Assembly (NCBI GenBank): GCA_023419095.1
Contig: JAEZYN010000052.1
Span: 1 to 39,422, forward strand
Source: Bacteroidota bacterium
Lineage (GTDB): Bacteria > Bacteroidota > Bacteroidia > Flavobacteriales > Weeksellaceae
Direction: 5' to 3'
DNA: 39,422 bases
Part shown: positions 31,220-38,694 of the stretch, in pieces
How positions within the stretch are numbered: the first letter of the stretch is position 1
How the letters are laid out: every line of letters begins with the position of its first letter
Notes under the pieces: model-generated
Told to the model about the DNA's origin: nothing
Database searches by the model: none
The model's input: the letters and a program-made list of their open reading frames with translations, nothing else
Program-made: the position numbers and the translations under genes

Positions 31220-32287
31220 ATGCCGAACACTATCATTATAGGCTCCGGAAGTTATATTCCAACTAAAATTATCGGGCGTGAACATTTTATGGATTCCGTT
31301 TTTTACACGGATGAAGGCGATAAAATAGACAAACCGGTAGAAGAAATCATCCAGAAGTTTGTAGAAATCACCGAGATTGAAGACCGCCGCTATCTTGAAG
31401 ATGATGAGTTTAACTCAGATCTCGGGTTCCGCGCGGCCAAAGAAGCCATTGACGATGCAGGAATAGATCAGGAAGAACTTGATTACATTATCTACGCGAG
31501 CAATTTTGGCGAAGTAGACACGAACGGCATGACGAATTTTATGCCGTCCATGTCAGCTCGTGTGAAGAACAAACTCGGCATCAAAAACCGAAAATGTGTA
31601 AATTACGACATGATCTTTGGCTGCCCGGGCTGGGTAGAAGCCATGATTATGGCCGACACACTTATCAAAGCTAAAAAAGCCAGACTCATCCTGGTGGTAG
31701 GTTCCGAAACGCTCAGCCGCGTGACTGATGCTTTCGACCGTAATAAAATGATTTTTGCCGACGGTGCCGGTGCTGTAGTTGTAAAAGCAACAGATGACGA
31801 AAATGTAGGAATCATCGCAGATTCAACGCTTTGTGATAATGATTTGGAGTTGCAGTATCTTGAAAACGCGCCGTCTCTGAAACAGGATGAAGACCGCAAA
31901 CCTCTGTACATCCGCATGCACGGTCGCAAGATCTACGAGTACGCGCTGAAAAATGTACCGGTCGCAATCAAAGATACCATCGACAAAGCGGGACTCAGCA
32001 TCGAAGATATTGACAAAATACTGATCCATCAGGCCAATGCGAAAATGGATTACGCCATGATTTCAAGGCTATTCAAACTGTATGGAATCACAAAATATGA
32101 CCACTCTATTGCGCCGATGACGATTCAGCAATTCGGGAATTCGTCGGTGGCAACCATTCCGACAATGTTTGATCTTATTATTAAAGGCGAAATGAAAGGC
32201 CATTTATTTAAAGAAAAAGGAAACATTGTCTTTGCGTCCGTTGGCGCGGGTATGAATATCAATGCGCTGGTGTATCGCTTTCCATAA
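31220..32287 (+). CDS. 3-oxoacyl-ACP synthase III-like protein (FabH type)
   Basis: This is a thiolase-fold condensing enzyme. The catalytic triad is visible: Cys in DMIFGCPGWVEAM, His in ILIHQANAKM and Asn in QFGNSSVATIPTM. The glycine-rich ASVGAGMNINALVYRF closes the fold. At 355 residues it is longer than E. coli FabH, with an insert near residues 25-70 (VFYTDEGDKIDKPV), a feature of a Bacteroidota subgroup. The GCPGW context, where housekeeping FabH usually has AACSG, suggests a distinct acyl substrate. The gene is alone, with its own promoter and terminator, so it is not in a fab operon; function beyond acyl condensation is open. Confidence 0.88.
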   Translation: MPNTIIIGSGSYIPTKIIGREHFMDSVFYTDEGDKIDKPVEEIIQKFVEITEIEDRRYLEDDEFNSDLGFRAAKEAIDDAGIDQEELDYIIYASNFGEVDTNGMTNFMPSMSARVKNKLGIKNRKCVNYDMIFGCPGWVEAMIMADTLIKAKKARLILVVGSETLSRVTDAFDRNKMIFADGAGAVVVKATDDENVGIIADSTLCDNDLELQYLENAPSLKQDEDRKPLYIRMHGRKIYEYALKNVPVAIKDTIDKAGLSIEDIDKILIHQANAKMDYAMISRLFKLYGITKYDHSIAPMTIQQFGNSSVATIPTMFDLIIKGEMKGHLFKEKGNIVFASVGAGMNINALVYRFP

Positions 32288-32310
32288 TTAAAGTTCAGAA
32301 TTTTCACTAT

Positions 32311-32344
32311 AAAGCACAAAACAGTTTCAGTTTGTGCTTTTTTT
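32311..32344 (+). terminator. Terminator of the FabH-like gene
   Basis: A perfect 10-bp stem (32311-32320 with 32331-32340) has a 10-base loop and is followed by T residues through 32344. Confidence 0.88.
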
Positions 32345-32355
32345 AATGAAGACAA

Positions 32356-33561
32356 ATGCAGAAAAACATCCTCATCATCACCGGCATTATATTTTTGCTT
32401 GAGTTTTACGTTTATCAGGCGTTCCGAACCGTGGTTTCAAACACATGGCTGCGCACGGCTTACTGGATCGTCACCTTACTTATATACGCTTATTTTGTTT
32501 TTGAGGTGATGAACTTTCGGCGTGAAGACCGGGATCATCACCGTGTACAGATTGTGGCATCCGTATTTCTGGTTTTCATCCTACCGAAACTGTTTGTTAT
32601 TTTCTTCCTTTTGATAGAAGATATCGTACGTTTTTTCAATTATCTGTTCACCTATTTTGCACAGCCGGAATCTTACTATCCCGAGCGACGCCAATTCATG
32701 AGTTTAATTGGGTTGGGCATCGCAGGCCTCTTTTCGGCACTTATTATTGACGGAATTATCTTCGGGAAATACCGCCACCGTGTAAGGAAAGTAAAACTTA
32801 AAATTGCCGGTTTACCCGATGTTTTTAAAGGTTACAGGATTATTCAGATTTCGGACATTCATGCAGGAAGCTTTTTTAATCCCGAAAAACTGCAGCCGGC
32901 GATTGATTTGATTAAAGCTCAAAATGCAGATATGGTCTTATTCACAGGTGACATGGTGAATAATTATGCCCAGGAATTTGAGCCGTTTGTAAAGATGTTT
33001 GCCGAAATAAAAGCAAGGGACGGAAAGTTTTCGGTTATGGGAAACCATGATTACGGAGATTATGCAAAATGGCTCACGAAGGCCGATAAAGACCGGAACA
33101 TTCCTTTACTCACTGAACTTCAGGAGAAAGCCGGCTTCGAACTGTTAAGAAATGAACATCGTGTGATAGAACGCGGAAATGAAAAAATTTATCTTCTGGG
33201 CGTCGAAAACTGGGGAATCAAACCGTTTCCTCAATACGGCGACCTGAATAAAGCCGTGGCCGGAATTCCAGCTTCCGCTGTGAAAATCCTGATGAGCCAC
33301 GATCCTACGCATTTCGACGAGATCGTAAAAAAACATCCCGCTAACGTGCAGTTGACCCTTTCAGGACACACGCACGGAATGCAGTTTGGCATCGACCTTA
33401 AAAACGTACGCTGGTCGCCAGTGCAGTACCGTTATAAAAAGTGGGCCGATCTTTACGAAAGTGAGGGTAAATATCTCTATGTAAACCGCGGTTTTGGCGT
33501 TATCGGTTTTCCGGGGCGCGTGGGAATAGAACCTGAAATCACACTTTTTGAACTTCAATAA
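32356..33561 (+). CDS. Membrane metallophosphoesterase
   Basis: The 401-residue protein has three or four N-terminal transmembrane segments (to about residue 135). A calcineurin-like phosphoesterase domain follows, with the full set of metal-binding motifs: QISDIHAGSF, FTGDMVNN, MGNHDYGD, LMSHDPTHF and LSGHTHGMQFG. Related YkuE/YaeI-type proteins act on lipids such as UDP-diacylglucosamine, but this one has no marker that fixes the substrate. Its stop shares one base with the start of the GNAT gene, so the two are translationally coupled. Confidence 0.9.
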   Translation: MQKNILIITGIIFLLEFYVYQAFRTVVSNTWLRTAYWIVTLLIYAYFVFEVMNFRREDRDHHRVQIVASVFLVFILPKLFVIFFLLIEDIVRFFNYLFTYFAQPESYYPERRQFMSLIGLGIAGLFSALIIDGIIFGKYRHRVRKVKLKIAGLPDVFKGYRIIQISDIHAGSFFNPEKLQPAIDLIKAQNADMVLFTGDMVNNYAQEFEPFVKMFAEIKARDGKFSVMGNHDYGDYAKWLTKADKDRNIPLLTELQEKAGFELLRNEHRVIERGNEKIYLLGVENWGIKPFPQYGDLNKAVAGIPASAVKILMSHDPTHFDEIVKKHPANVQLTLSGHTHGMQFGIDLKNVRWSPVQYRYKKWADLYESEGKYLYVNRGFGVIGFPGRVGIEPEITLFELQ

Positions 33562-34070
33562 TGAGCATGGACATTCTATTTCAAAAAGCCACCGATAAAG
33601 AGGTAAGTCTGATCCGGAATCTGGCTGAAAAATCGTGGCGTAGCGCGTACGCCGAGATTCTTTCTCCACAACAGATCGATTATATGCTCGCAGAGATGTA
33701 TGCAGAAAGTGAAATTCTTGCGCAGCTTCAAACGATTGAATATCAATATTATATTGTTTTTCATCAAAGAATTGCTGTAGGTTTTATGGGCTTTCAGCTT
33801 CATTTTGAGCCGGGCACTACTAAGCTCCACCGTTTATATTTAATTCCTGAGGTCGTCGGGAAAGGCATCGGGAAAGCGTCAATTTCATTTTTAAAAGAAA
33901 GAATTCTGAGTTTGGGAGACGGGCGTATTATACTTAATGTGAATAAAAACAATTTTGCACGGAAGATTTACGAATCACAGGGGTTCAATATTTACGAAGA
34001 AGCTGTGATTGACATCGGGCAGGGTTTTGTGATGGATGATTACCTGATGGAAATATATCTTAAAAACTAA
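33561..34070 (+). CDS. GNAT-family N-acetyltransferase
   Basis: The 169-residue protein has the acetyl-CoA-binding motif in RLYLIPEVVGKGIGKASISF (V-x4-GxGxG/A-like) and a following strand RIILNVNKNNFARKIYESQGF, typical of GNAT enzymes that use the NxxAxxxYxxxGF signature. The N-terminal part contains ATDKEVSLIRNLAEKSW, close to RimI-like members. The substrate is unknown. The TAATG overlap with the metallophosphoesterase gene indicates one transcript. Either ATG (33561 or 33567) could be used. Confidence 0.88.
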   Translation: MSMDILFQKATDKEVSLIRNLAEKSWRSAYAEILSPQQIDYMLAEMYAESEILAQLQTIEYQYYIVFHQRIAVGFMGFQLHFEPGTTKLHRLYLIPEVVGKGIGKASISFLKERILSLGDGRIILNVNKNNFARKIYESQGFNIYEEAVIDIGQGFVMDDYLMEIYLKN

Positions 34071-34088
34071 AATACCCCAGTACAGGTC

Positions 34089-34106
34089 TTTGGTACAATT
34101 TTAGAA
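34089..34106 (+). promoter_or_regulatory. Sigma-54-like promoter, copy 1
   Basis: TTTGGTACAATTTTAGAA carries TGG-x-AC at the -24 position and GG-N10-GA spacing, close to the sigma-54 pattern GG-N10-GC. The identical 18 bases recur at 34458. In both cases the -12 G lies 37 bases before the ATG. Confidence 0.5.
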
Positions 34107-34140
34107 AGTATCAGCTTATAACATTAAAAAAATTAAAGCT

Positions 34141-34377
34141 ATGATACGTACAAACCTACTTGCCAAGATAAAGTTTTTCACGGTTGCACTTTTCCTTACT
34201 TTCACCTCACTTCTGCTCACCGCACAGCAGCGTGGCGCTGACTTTTCGGTAGAAGTCGAAGATCAGGCCAAAGGTCCGGGCGCTGAAAGTTTCATGAGCA
34301 ACCCCTTACTTTTGGTTATTGGCGCGCTGATTTTGGTCACCGCTGTGGTTTTTATACTAAAAGGACGAAGAAAATAA
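34141..34377 (+). CDS. Small single-span membrane protein, tandem copy 1
   Basis: The 78-residue protein has a signal peptide (to about residue 28, LLLTAQ), a short acidic extracytoplasmic segment (SVEVEDQAKGPGAESF), and a transmembrane helix that begins at the shared motif MSNPL (SNPLLLVIGALILVTAVVFIL). It ends in a basic KGRRK tail. Predicted topology is N-out, C-in. I recognise no family function. It is a paralogue of the next gene: the N-terminus RTNLLAKIKFF and the MSNPL-IGAL core are shared. Each copy has its own promoter and terminator, so they are separately transcribed units. Confidence 0.75.
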   Translation: MIRTNLLAKIKFFTVALFLTFTSLLLTAQQRGADFSVEVEDQAKGPGAESFMSNPLLLVIGALILVTAVVFILKGRRK

Positions 34378-34392
34378 CGAAATTTAAATTTC

Positions 34393-34422
34393 CGCCCGAA
34401 CGTCAGGTTCGGCCTTTTTTTT
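34393..34422 (+). terminator. Terminator after small membrane protein copy 1
   Basis: A short GC-rich stem (34396-34401 with 34407-34412) is followed by an eight-T run ending at 34422. Confidence 0.8.
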
Positions 34423-34457
34423 AAATTTTTAGGATGTAAAAATTCAACTGACCGGAT

Positions 34458-34475
34458 TTTGGTACAATTTTAGAA
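34458..34475 (+). promoter_or_regulatory. Sigma-54-like promoter, copy 2
   Basis: The 18 bases are identical to 34089-34106, with the same distance to the start codon. The following leader also shares TATAACATT/CATAACATT and an A-rich stretch with copy 1. Confidence 0.5.
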
Positions 34476-34509
34476 TATCTCATCTCATAACATTTAAAAA
34501 AATAAAATC

Positions 34510-34740
34510 ATGACACGCGCTAATTTACTTACCAAAATACAGATTTTCGCACTTGCACTCGTTGCCAATTTCGCCACCATTTTAGTAAAAGCCCAGGAAG
34601 GAGCTGCTGACCTGAAAGTAGATGTAGACGTAGACAAAGGCGCCGAAGGCTGGATGAGCAATCCGCTCGTTTGGGTAATTGGTGCATTGGTTCTGATACT
34701 TATAATTGCGCTTGTAGCACGCGGCGGAAACAGAGAATAA
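34510..34740 (+). CDS. Small single-span membrane protein, tandem copy 2
   Basis: The 76-residue paralogue of the previous gene has a signal peptide (to about residue 29, ILVKAQ) and an acidic, Asp-rich linker (ADLKVDVDVDKGAEGW). The membrane helix begins at MSNPL (SNPLVWVIGALVLILIIALV) and the tail is short (ARGGNRE). The linker is more acidic and the tail less basic than in copy 1. No function is known. The duplication includes the promoter and leader, as shown by the matching upstream 60 bases. Confidence 0.75.
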   Translation: MTRANLLTKIQIFALALVANFATILVKAQEGAADLKVDVDVDKGAEGWMSNPLVWVIGALVLILIIALVARGGNRE

Positions 34741-34767
34741 TAAATTCACCACATTGTATTAACACGG

Positions 34768-34798
34768 AAATCCCGAACAGCAAGTCTGTCCGGGATTT
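34768..34798. terminator. Hairpin between small-protein copy 2 and alaS
   Basis: An 8-bp stem (34768-34775 with 34791-34798) extends by four further pairs around one mismatch. There is no long T run in either direction, so termination strength is uncertain. Confidence 0.5.
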
Positions 34799-34819
34799 CT
34801 TGGTTAAATTTTTTATTAC

Positions 34820-37486
34820 TTATATCTCCAAAGCTCTCTGATAAGCCGCATCAATACCCGCCAGGTTTTTACCTCCTGCTGTGGCAAACCCCGGATTGCC
34901 GCCACCGCCGCCCTGAATTTCTTTAGCAAGTTCCTTAACGATATTGCCGGCGTGGTAAGTATCTTCAAGATCTGCTGAAACTCCGACTGTGATCAGCGGT
35001 TTGTCTCCGGCGTCCGAAATGATGATAACAACCGAACCCGGAACTTCCTTTTTAAGCTGGAACACGATATCTTTTACACTTCCGGCTTCCAACGAGGCTT
35101 TCTTTACCAAAAGTTTTTTGTCACTTTTTTGAACAAAATCGTTTTTCCAGTTGGCCGTTTCGCCCTGAGCCTTTTCTTTTTTGAATGATTCGATTTCTGC
35201 CTTAAATGCCGAATTCTCCGAAATTAATTTCTCAACCGATTTAACAATATCTTTTGACTTTAGGATTTGCGAAATTTCGTGCAGCTGACGTTCAAGATTT
35301 TGGAAATATTCTGCAGATTTATCACCCGAAATTGCCTCTATACGGCGGATTCCCGCGGCAGTTGAAGATTCAGAAACAATTTTGAAATGACCGATTTCAC
35401 CTGTTGATTTCACGTGCGTGCCGCCACAAAGTTCTTTTGAACTCCCAAACTGAATCATTCGCACCGTATCACCATATTTCTCACCGAAAAGTGCCATTGC
35501 ACCTTTCTCCATCGCCTCAGCCACGGGAATATCGCGAAATTCCTGCAGTGCGAAGTTTTCTTTTATTTTTAAATTTACCTTCTGCTCTACAAGTTTCAGC
35601 TCTTCTTCGCTAAGTTTTGCGAAATGCGAAAAGTCGAAACGCAGATATTCCGGACCCACGAACGAACCTTTCTGTTCTACGTGCGTACCCAAAACTTCAC
35701 GCAAAGCCTCGTGCAGAAGATGCGTCACCGAGTGATTCGCCTGTGTGTTTCGGCGTTCAACGGTGTTTACTTTTGCGTAAAACACGGCGCCTGCGTCTTT
35801 TGGCAGATCTTTTATTAATGAAATAATTAAATTATTCTCTTTCCTGGTTTCCAAAATTTCAATTAAATCCTCTGAAACAGGGGAATCGGAGCTGAAGAAA
35901 ATTTCCGGCTTCGCGATATTAAACCCTTCCGCATAACTTGGAACCAGCACTCCTTTATCGCCAACCTGACCACCACCTTCAGGATAAAACGGACTCTTGG
36001 AAAGAACAATCTGATAATATTCGCCGTCCTTATTTTCTATTTTTCGGTAGCGTGTTATGTAGGTCTCGGTTTCAGTTTGATCATAACCTACAAACTCTTG
36101 GTCTTTTTCCTCCAGAATTACCCAATCGTAAACTTTCTGTGCAGAAGATTTTTTCGACCGTTCTTTCTGTTTTGCCATTTCTTCATCGAATCCTGCTTCA
36201 TCAACCGTAAGGCCTTTTTCTTCCGCGATAATCCTTGAAAGGTCTGCAGGGAAACCGTAAGTATCATAAAGTTCAAAAACGGCCGCGCCCAGAAGTGATT
36301 TTTCATTCTTCGAAATGGTGTCATTAATCACCAGATCGATTCTTTTTAAACCTAATTCAATGGTTTTGAGAAATGAAATTTCTTCTTCTTTTATCACTTC
36401 GGTCACCAATTTCTGCTGACGGCTGAGCTCGGGGAAAAAGTCTCCCATTTCGTTTTTAAGAATTGCGACCAATTCAAATAAAAACGCTTCTTTCATGCCC
36501 AGGAATCTGTACGAATAGGAAATCGCGCGTCGCAGAATCCGGCGTATAACGTAACCTGCGCCGCCGTTTGAAGGCAGCTGTCCATCAGCAATGGCGAAAG
36601 CCACAGCACGAATATGGTCAACTACAACGCGGATGGCAATATCTTTTTCGTCAGCCAGAATTCCGGTATATCTAAGTCCTGAAAGTTGCTCTACCTTTTC
36701 TATTAACGGTGTAAAGACATCGGTATCATAGTTCGAAGTTTTTCGCTGGAGAGCCATACAGAGACGTTCGAAACCCATTCCAGTATCCACGTGCTGTGCC
36801 GGAAGTTTTTCGAGTGTCCCGTCTGCTTTCCGGTTAAATTCCATGAAAACCAGATTCCAGATTTCCACTACCTGCGGATGATCGTTATTTACAAGTTCGA
36901 GCGCTGAAACCGATTTTTTTTCTTCCTCAGTACGCAGATCTACGTGAATTTCTGAGCATGGACCGCAAGGTCCGCTCTCGCCCATTTCCCAGAAGTTATC
37001 TTTTTTATTGCCATTGATGATTCGGCTTTCATCAACATGTTTTTTCCAGAAGTTGTACGCATCCTGATCGCGCTCCAGGTTTTCAGAGGTGTCTCCTTCA
37101 AAAATCGTCACATAAAGATCCTCTTTCGGAATTTTATATACCTCCGTCAGGAGTTCCCACGCGAAATCGATCGCATCATTTTTGAAATAATCGCCAAAAG
37201 ACCAGTTGCCCAACATTTCGAACATCGTGTGGTGATACGTATCGCGACCTACATCATCCAAATCGTTATGCTTACCGGATACACGCAAACATTTTTGGGT
37301 ATCAGCAATTCTCGGTGCTTTCGGTTCTTTGTAGCCTAAGAAATAATCTTTAAACTGCGTCATGCCGCTGTTCGAGAACATCAGCGTGGGATCATCTTTG
37401 AGCACGATAGGTGCAGATGGCACGATAAGATGATTTTTTGCCTTGAAAAAATCTAAAAACTGCTGGCGGATCTGTTGTGAAGTCAT
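34820..37486 (-). CDS. alaS: Alanyl-tRNA synthetase
   Basis: This class II synthetase charges and proofreads tRNA-Ala. It has the catalytic domain (LIVPSAPIVLKDDPTLMFSN at the start), the editing domain with NHSVTHLLHEAL (HxxxH) and CGGTHVKSTGEIG (remaining zinc ligands), and the C-Ala domain with GGGGGNPGFATAGGKN. The length is 888 residues from ATG 37484-37486. Three codons upstream the frame opens with TTG, but the ATG gives the normal start MTSQQIRQQFLDFF. Expression starts from a -7 box at 37524-37531. Confidence 0.98.
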   Translation of the reverse strand: MTSQQIRQQFLDFFKAKNHLIVPSAPIVLKDDPTLMFSNSGMTQFKDYFLGYKEPKAPRIADTQKCLRVSGKHNDLDDVGRDTYHHTMFEMLGNWSFGDYFKNDAIDFAWELLTEVYKIPKEDLYVTIFEGDTSENLERDQDAYNFWKKHVDESRIINGNKKDNFWEMGESGPCGPCSEIHVDLRTEEEKKSVSALELVNNDHPQVVEIWNLVFMEFNRKADGTLEKLPAQHVDTGMGFERLCMALQRKTSNYDTDVFTPLIEKVEQLSGLRYTGILADEKDIAIRVVVDHIRAVAFAIADGQLPSNGGAGYVIRRILRRAISYSYRFLGMKEAFLFELVAILKNEMGDFFPELSRQQKLVTEVIKEEEISFLKTIELGLKRIDLVINDTISKNEKSLLGAAVFELYDTYGFPADLSRIIAEEKGLTVDEAGFDEEMAKQKERSKKSSAQKVYDWVILEEKDQEFVGYDQTETETYITRYRKIENKDGEYYQIVLSKSPFYPEGGGQVGDKGVLVPSYAEGFNIAKPEIFFSSDSPVSEDLIEILETRKENNLIISLIKDLPKDAGAVFYAKVNTVERRNTQANHSVTHLLHEALREVLGTHVEQKGSFVGPEYLRFDFSHFAKLSEEELKLVEQKVNLKIKENFALQEFRDIPVAEAMEKGAMALFGEKYGDTVRMIQFGSSKELCGGTHVKSTGEIGHFKIVSESSTAAGIRRIEAISGDKSAEYFQNLERQLHEISQILKSKDIVKSVEKLISENSAFKAEIESFKKEKAQGETANWKNDFVQKSDKKLLVKKASLEAGSVKDIVFQLKKEVPGSVVIIISDAGDKPLITVGVSADLEDTYHAGNIVKELAKEIQGGGGGNPGFATAGGKNLAGIDAAYQRALEI

Positions 37487-37523
37487 AGTAAGCAATTGGA
37501 TAATGGCTAAGTTTGAATGTGCG

Positions 37524-37531
37524 CAAATTTA
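37524..37531 (-). promoter_or_regulatory. -7 box of alaS
   Basis: TAAATTTG on the minus strand is an exact match, 37 bases before the alaS ATG. No clear -33 box is seen. Confidence 0.5.
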
Positions 37532-37663
37532 ATGATTTTTGACGGAGTTTTCACGCGCCGCCCGGTAGATTCAAAATATCCCGTGGATTGGAATTTATCA
37601 GTTTAAAACTGCCGCTTAAACGCACTAAAATTCGTAAATTCGCCTCCAAACAAATCATACATA

Positions 37664-38515
37664 ATGAGCAAAAGTATTGAAGAGCTGAAATCTCTTGCAA
37701 CACAGATCAGAAGGGACATTATTCGAATGGTACACGCAGTGAATTCCGGTCACCCAGGTGGAAGTCTGGGTTGCACCGAATACTTTACCGCCCTGTACGG
37801 AAAAGTGATGAATTATAAGCTTCCGTTCACTATGGAAGGAAAAGATGAAGATCTTTTTTTCCTTTCCAATGGGCATATTTCACCGGTTTTCTATTCCACT
37901 CTCGCACGTTTCGGGTTTTTTCCGGTAGAGGAACTTAAGACTTTCCGCAAACTGGATTCACGTCTTCAGGGTCACCCTACTACCCATGAAGGTTTGCCGG
38001 GTGTGCGCGTGGCTTCCGGATCGCTTGGGCAGGGGCTTTCGGTAGCTGTAGGTGCGGCGCTCGCGAAGAAAATGGATGGCGACAACTCGCTTGTTTATAC
38101 GCTTCACGGTGACGGAGAATTACAGGAAGGCCAAATTTGGGAAGCCCTGATGTTCGCTGCTCATAACAAAGTTGACAATCTGATTTCCACGATTGATTAC
38201 AATAACCGCCAGATTGACGGTGATGTAGATGACGTTTTAAGTTTAGGTGATTTACACGCGAAACTCGAAGCTTTCGGCTGGAAGGTCTTGAATGAGAAGA
38301 ACGGTAACGATATGGAGGCCGTAATCGCGATCCTGGAAAAAGCAAAATCTGAGACCGGCAACGGAAAACCTGTCGTGATCATCCTCAATACGGAAATGGG
38401 CTTTGGAATTGATTACATGATGGGCTCACACGCTTGGCACGGGAAAGCGCCGAACGATGAGCAACTTGCACTGGCCATAAAGCAGCTTTACCTGGAAGCA
38501 CCGGCGGATTACTAA
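37664..38515 (+). CDS. Transketolase, N-terminal (thiamine diphosphate-binding) subunit
   Basis: The 283-residue subunit carries the thiamine-diphosphate site: SGHPGGSLGCTEYF, ASGSLGQGLSVAVGAAL and the GDG motif in LHGDGELQEGQIWEAL with a downstream DYNNRQIDG. It works with the C-terminal subunit to transfer two-carbon units in the pentose phosphate pathway. Upstream is only a -7-like TAAATTCG (37635-37642, one mismatch). The C-terminal subunit begins 179 bases downstream, an unusually wide gap for an enzyme split over two genes. Confidence 0.95.
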   Translation: MSKSIEELKSLATQIRRDIIRMVHAVNSGHPGGSLGCTEYFTALYGKVMNYKLPFTMEGKDEDLFFLSNGHISPVFYSTLARFGFFPVEELKTFRKLDSRLQGHPTTHEGLPGVRVASGSLGQGLSVAVGAALAKKMDGDNSLVYTLHGDGELQEGQIWEALMFAAHNKVDNLISTIDYNNRQIDGDVDDVLSLGDLHAKLEAFGWKVLNEKNGNDMEAVIAILEKAKSETGNGKPVVIILNTEMGFGIDYMMGSHAWHGKAPNDEQLALAIKQLYLEAPADY

Positions 38516-38520
38516 TTTTT

Positions 38521-38622
38521 TCTGGGCAGTCTCGTCCTCCAGACGAGACCGTCCGCTGCCGCTTTTTTACCTGCCGGCTTCGCCATCAGATAAAAAGAGC
38601 TCCGCTCAGGTCGGGCTGCAGA
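38521..38622 (+). repeat. Structured intergenic element (copy 2) between the transketolase subunit genes
   Basis: The region starts TCTGGGCAG and ends CGGGCTGCAGA. It contains a perfect 8-bp hairpin (38529-38536 with 38542-38549, loop CTCCA), TCCGCT arms on both sides (38552-38557 and 38601-38606), and a central hairpin (38562-38573 with 38587-38597) with T and A runs. The arrangement (GGGC end, TCCGCT arm, hairpin, second TCCGCT arm, CGGGCT end) parallels the element at 24090-24156, read in the opposite orientation. It may also attenuate transcription of the downstream gene. Confidence 0.55.
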
Positions 38623-38694
38623 AAGATTATCATTCAGAAGACCTCTCCTACATCAAAGACATCCGGAGAAAATCCGGAAAAAACCAAGAATCAA

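Noticed and set aside
37496..37663. Thiamine (TPP) riboswitch in front of the transketolase genes
   Set aside because: No CTGAGA-type conserved core is present; transketolase genes are usually not riboswitch-controlled.
38660..38684. Hairpin with two TCCGGA copies before the second transketolase gene as a terminator
   Set aside because: TCCGGA is itself palindromic, the stem is only 6 bp, and no T run follows in the direction of transcription.
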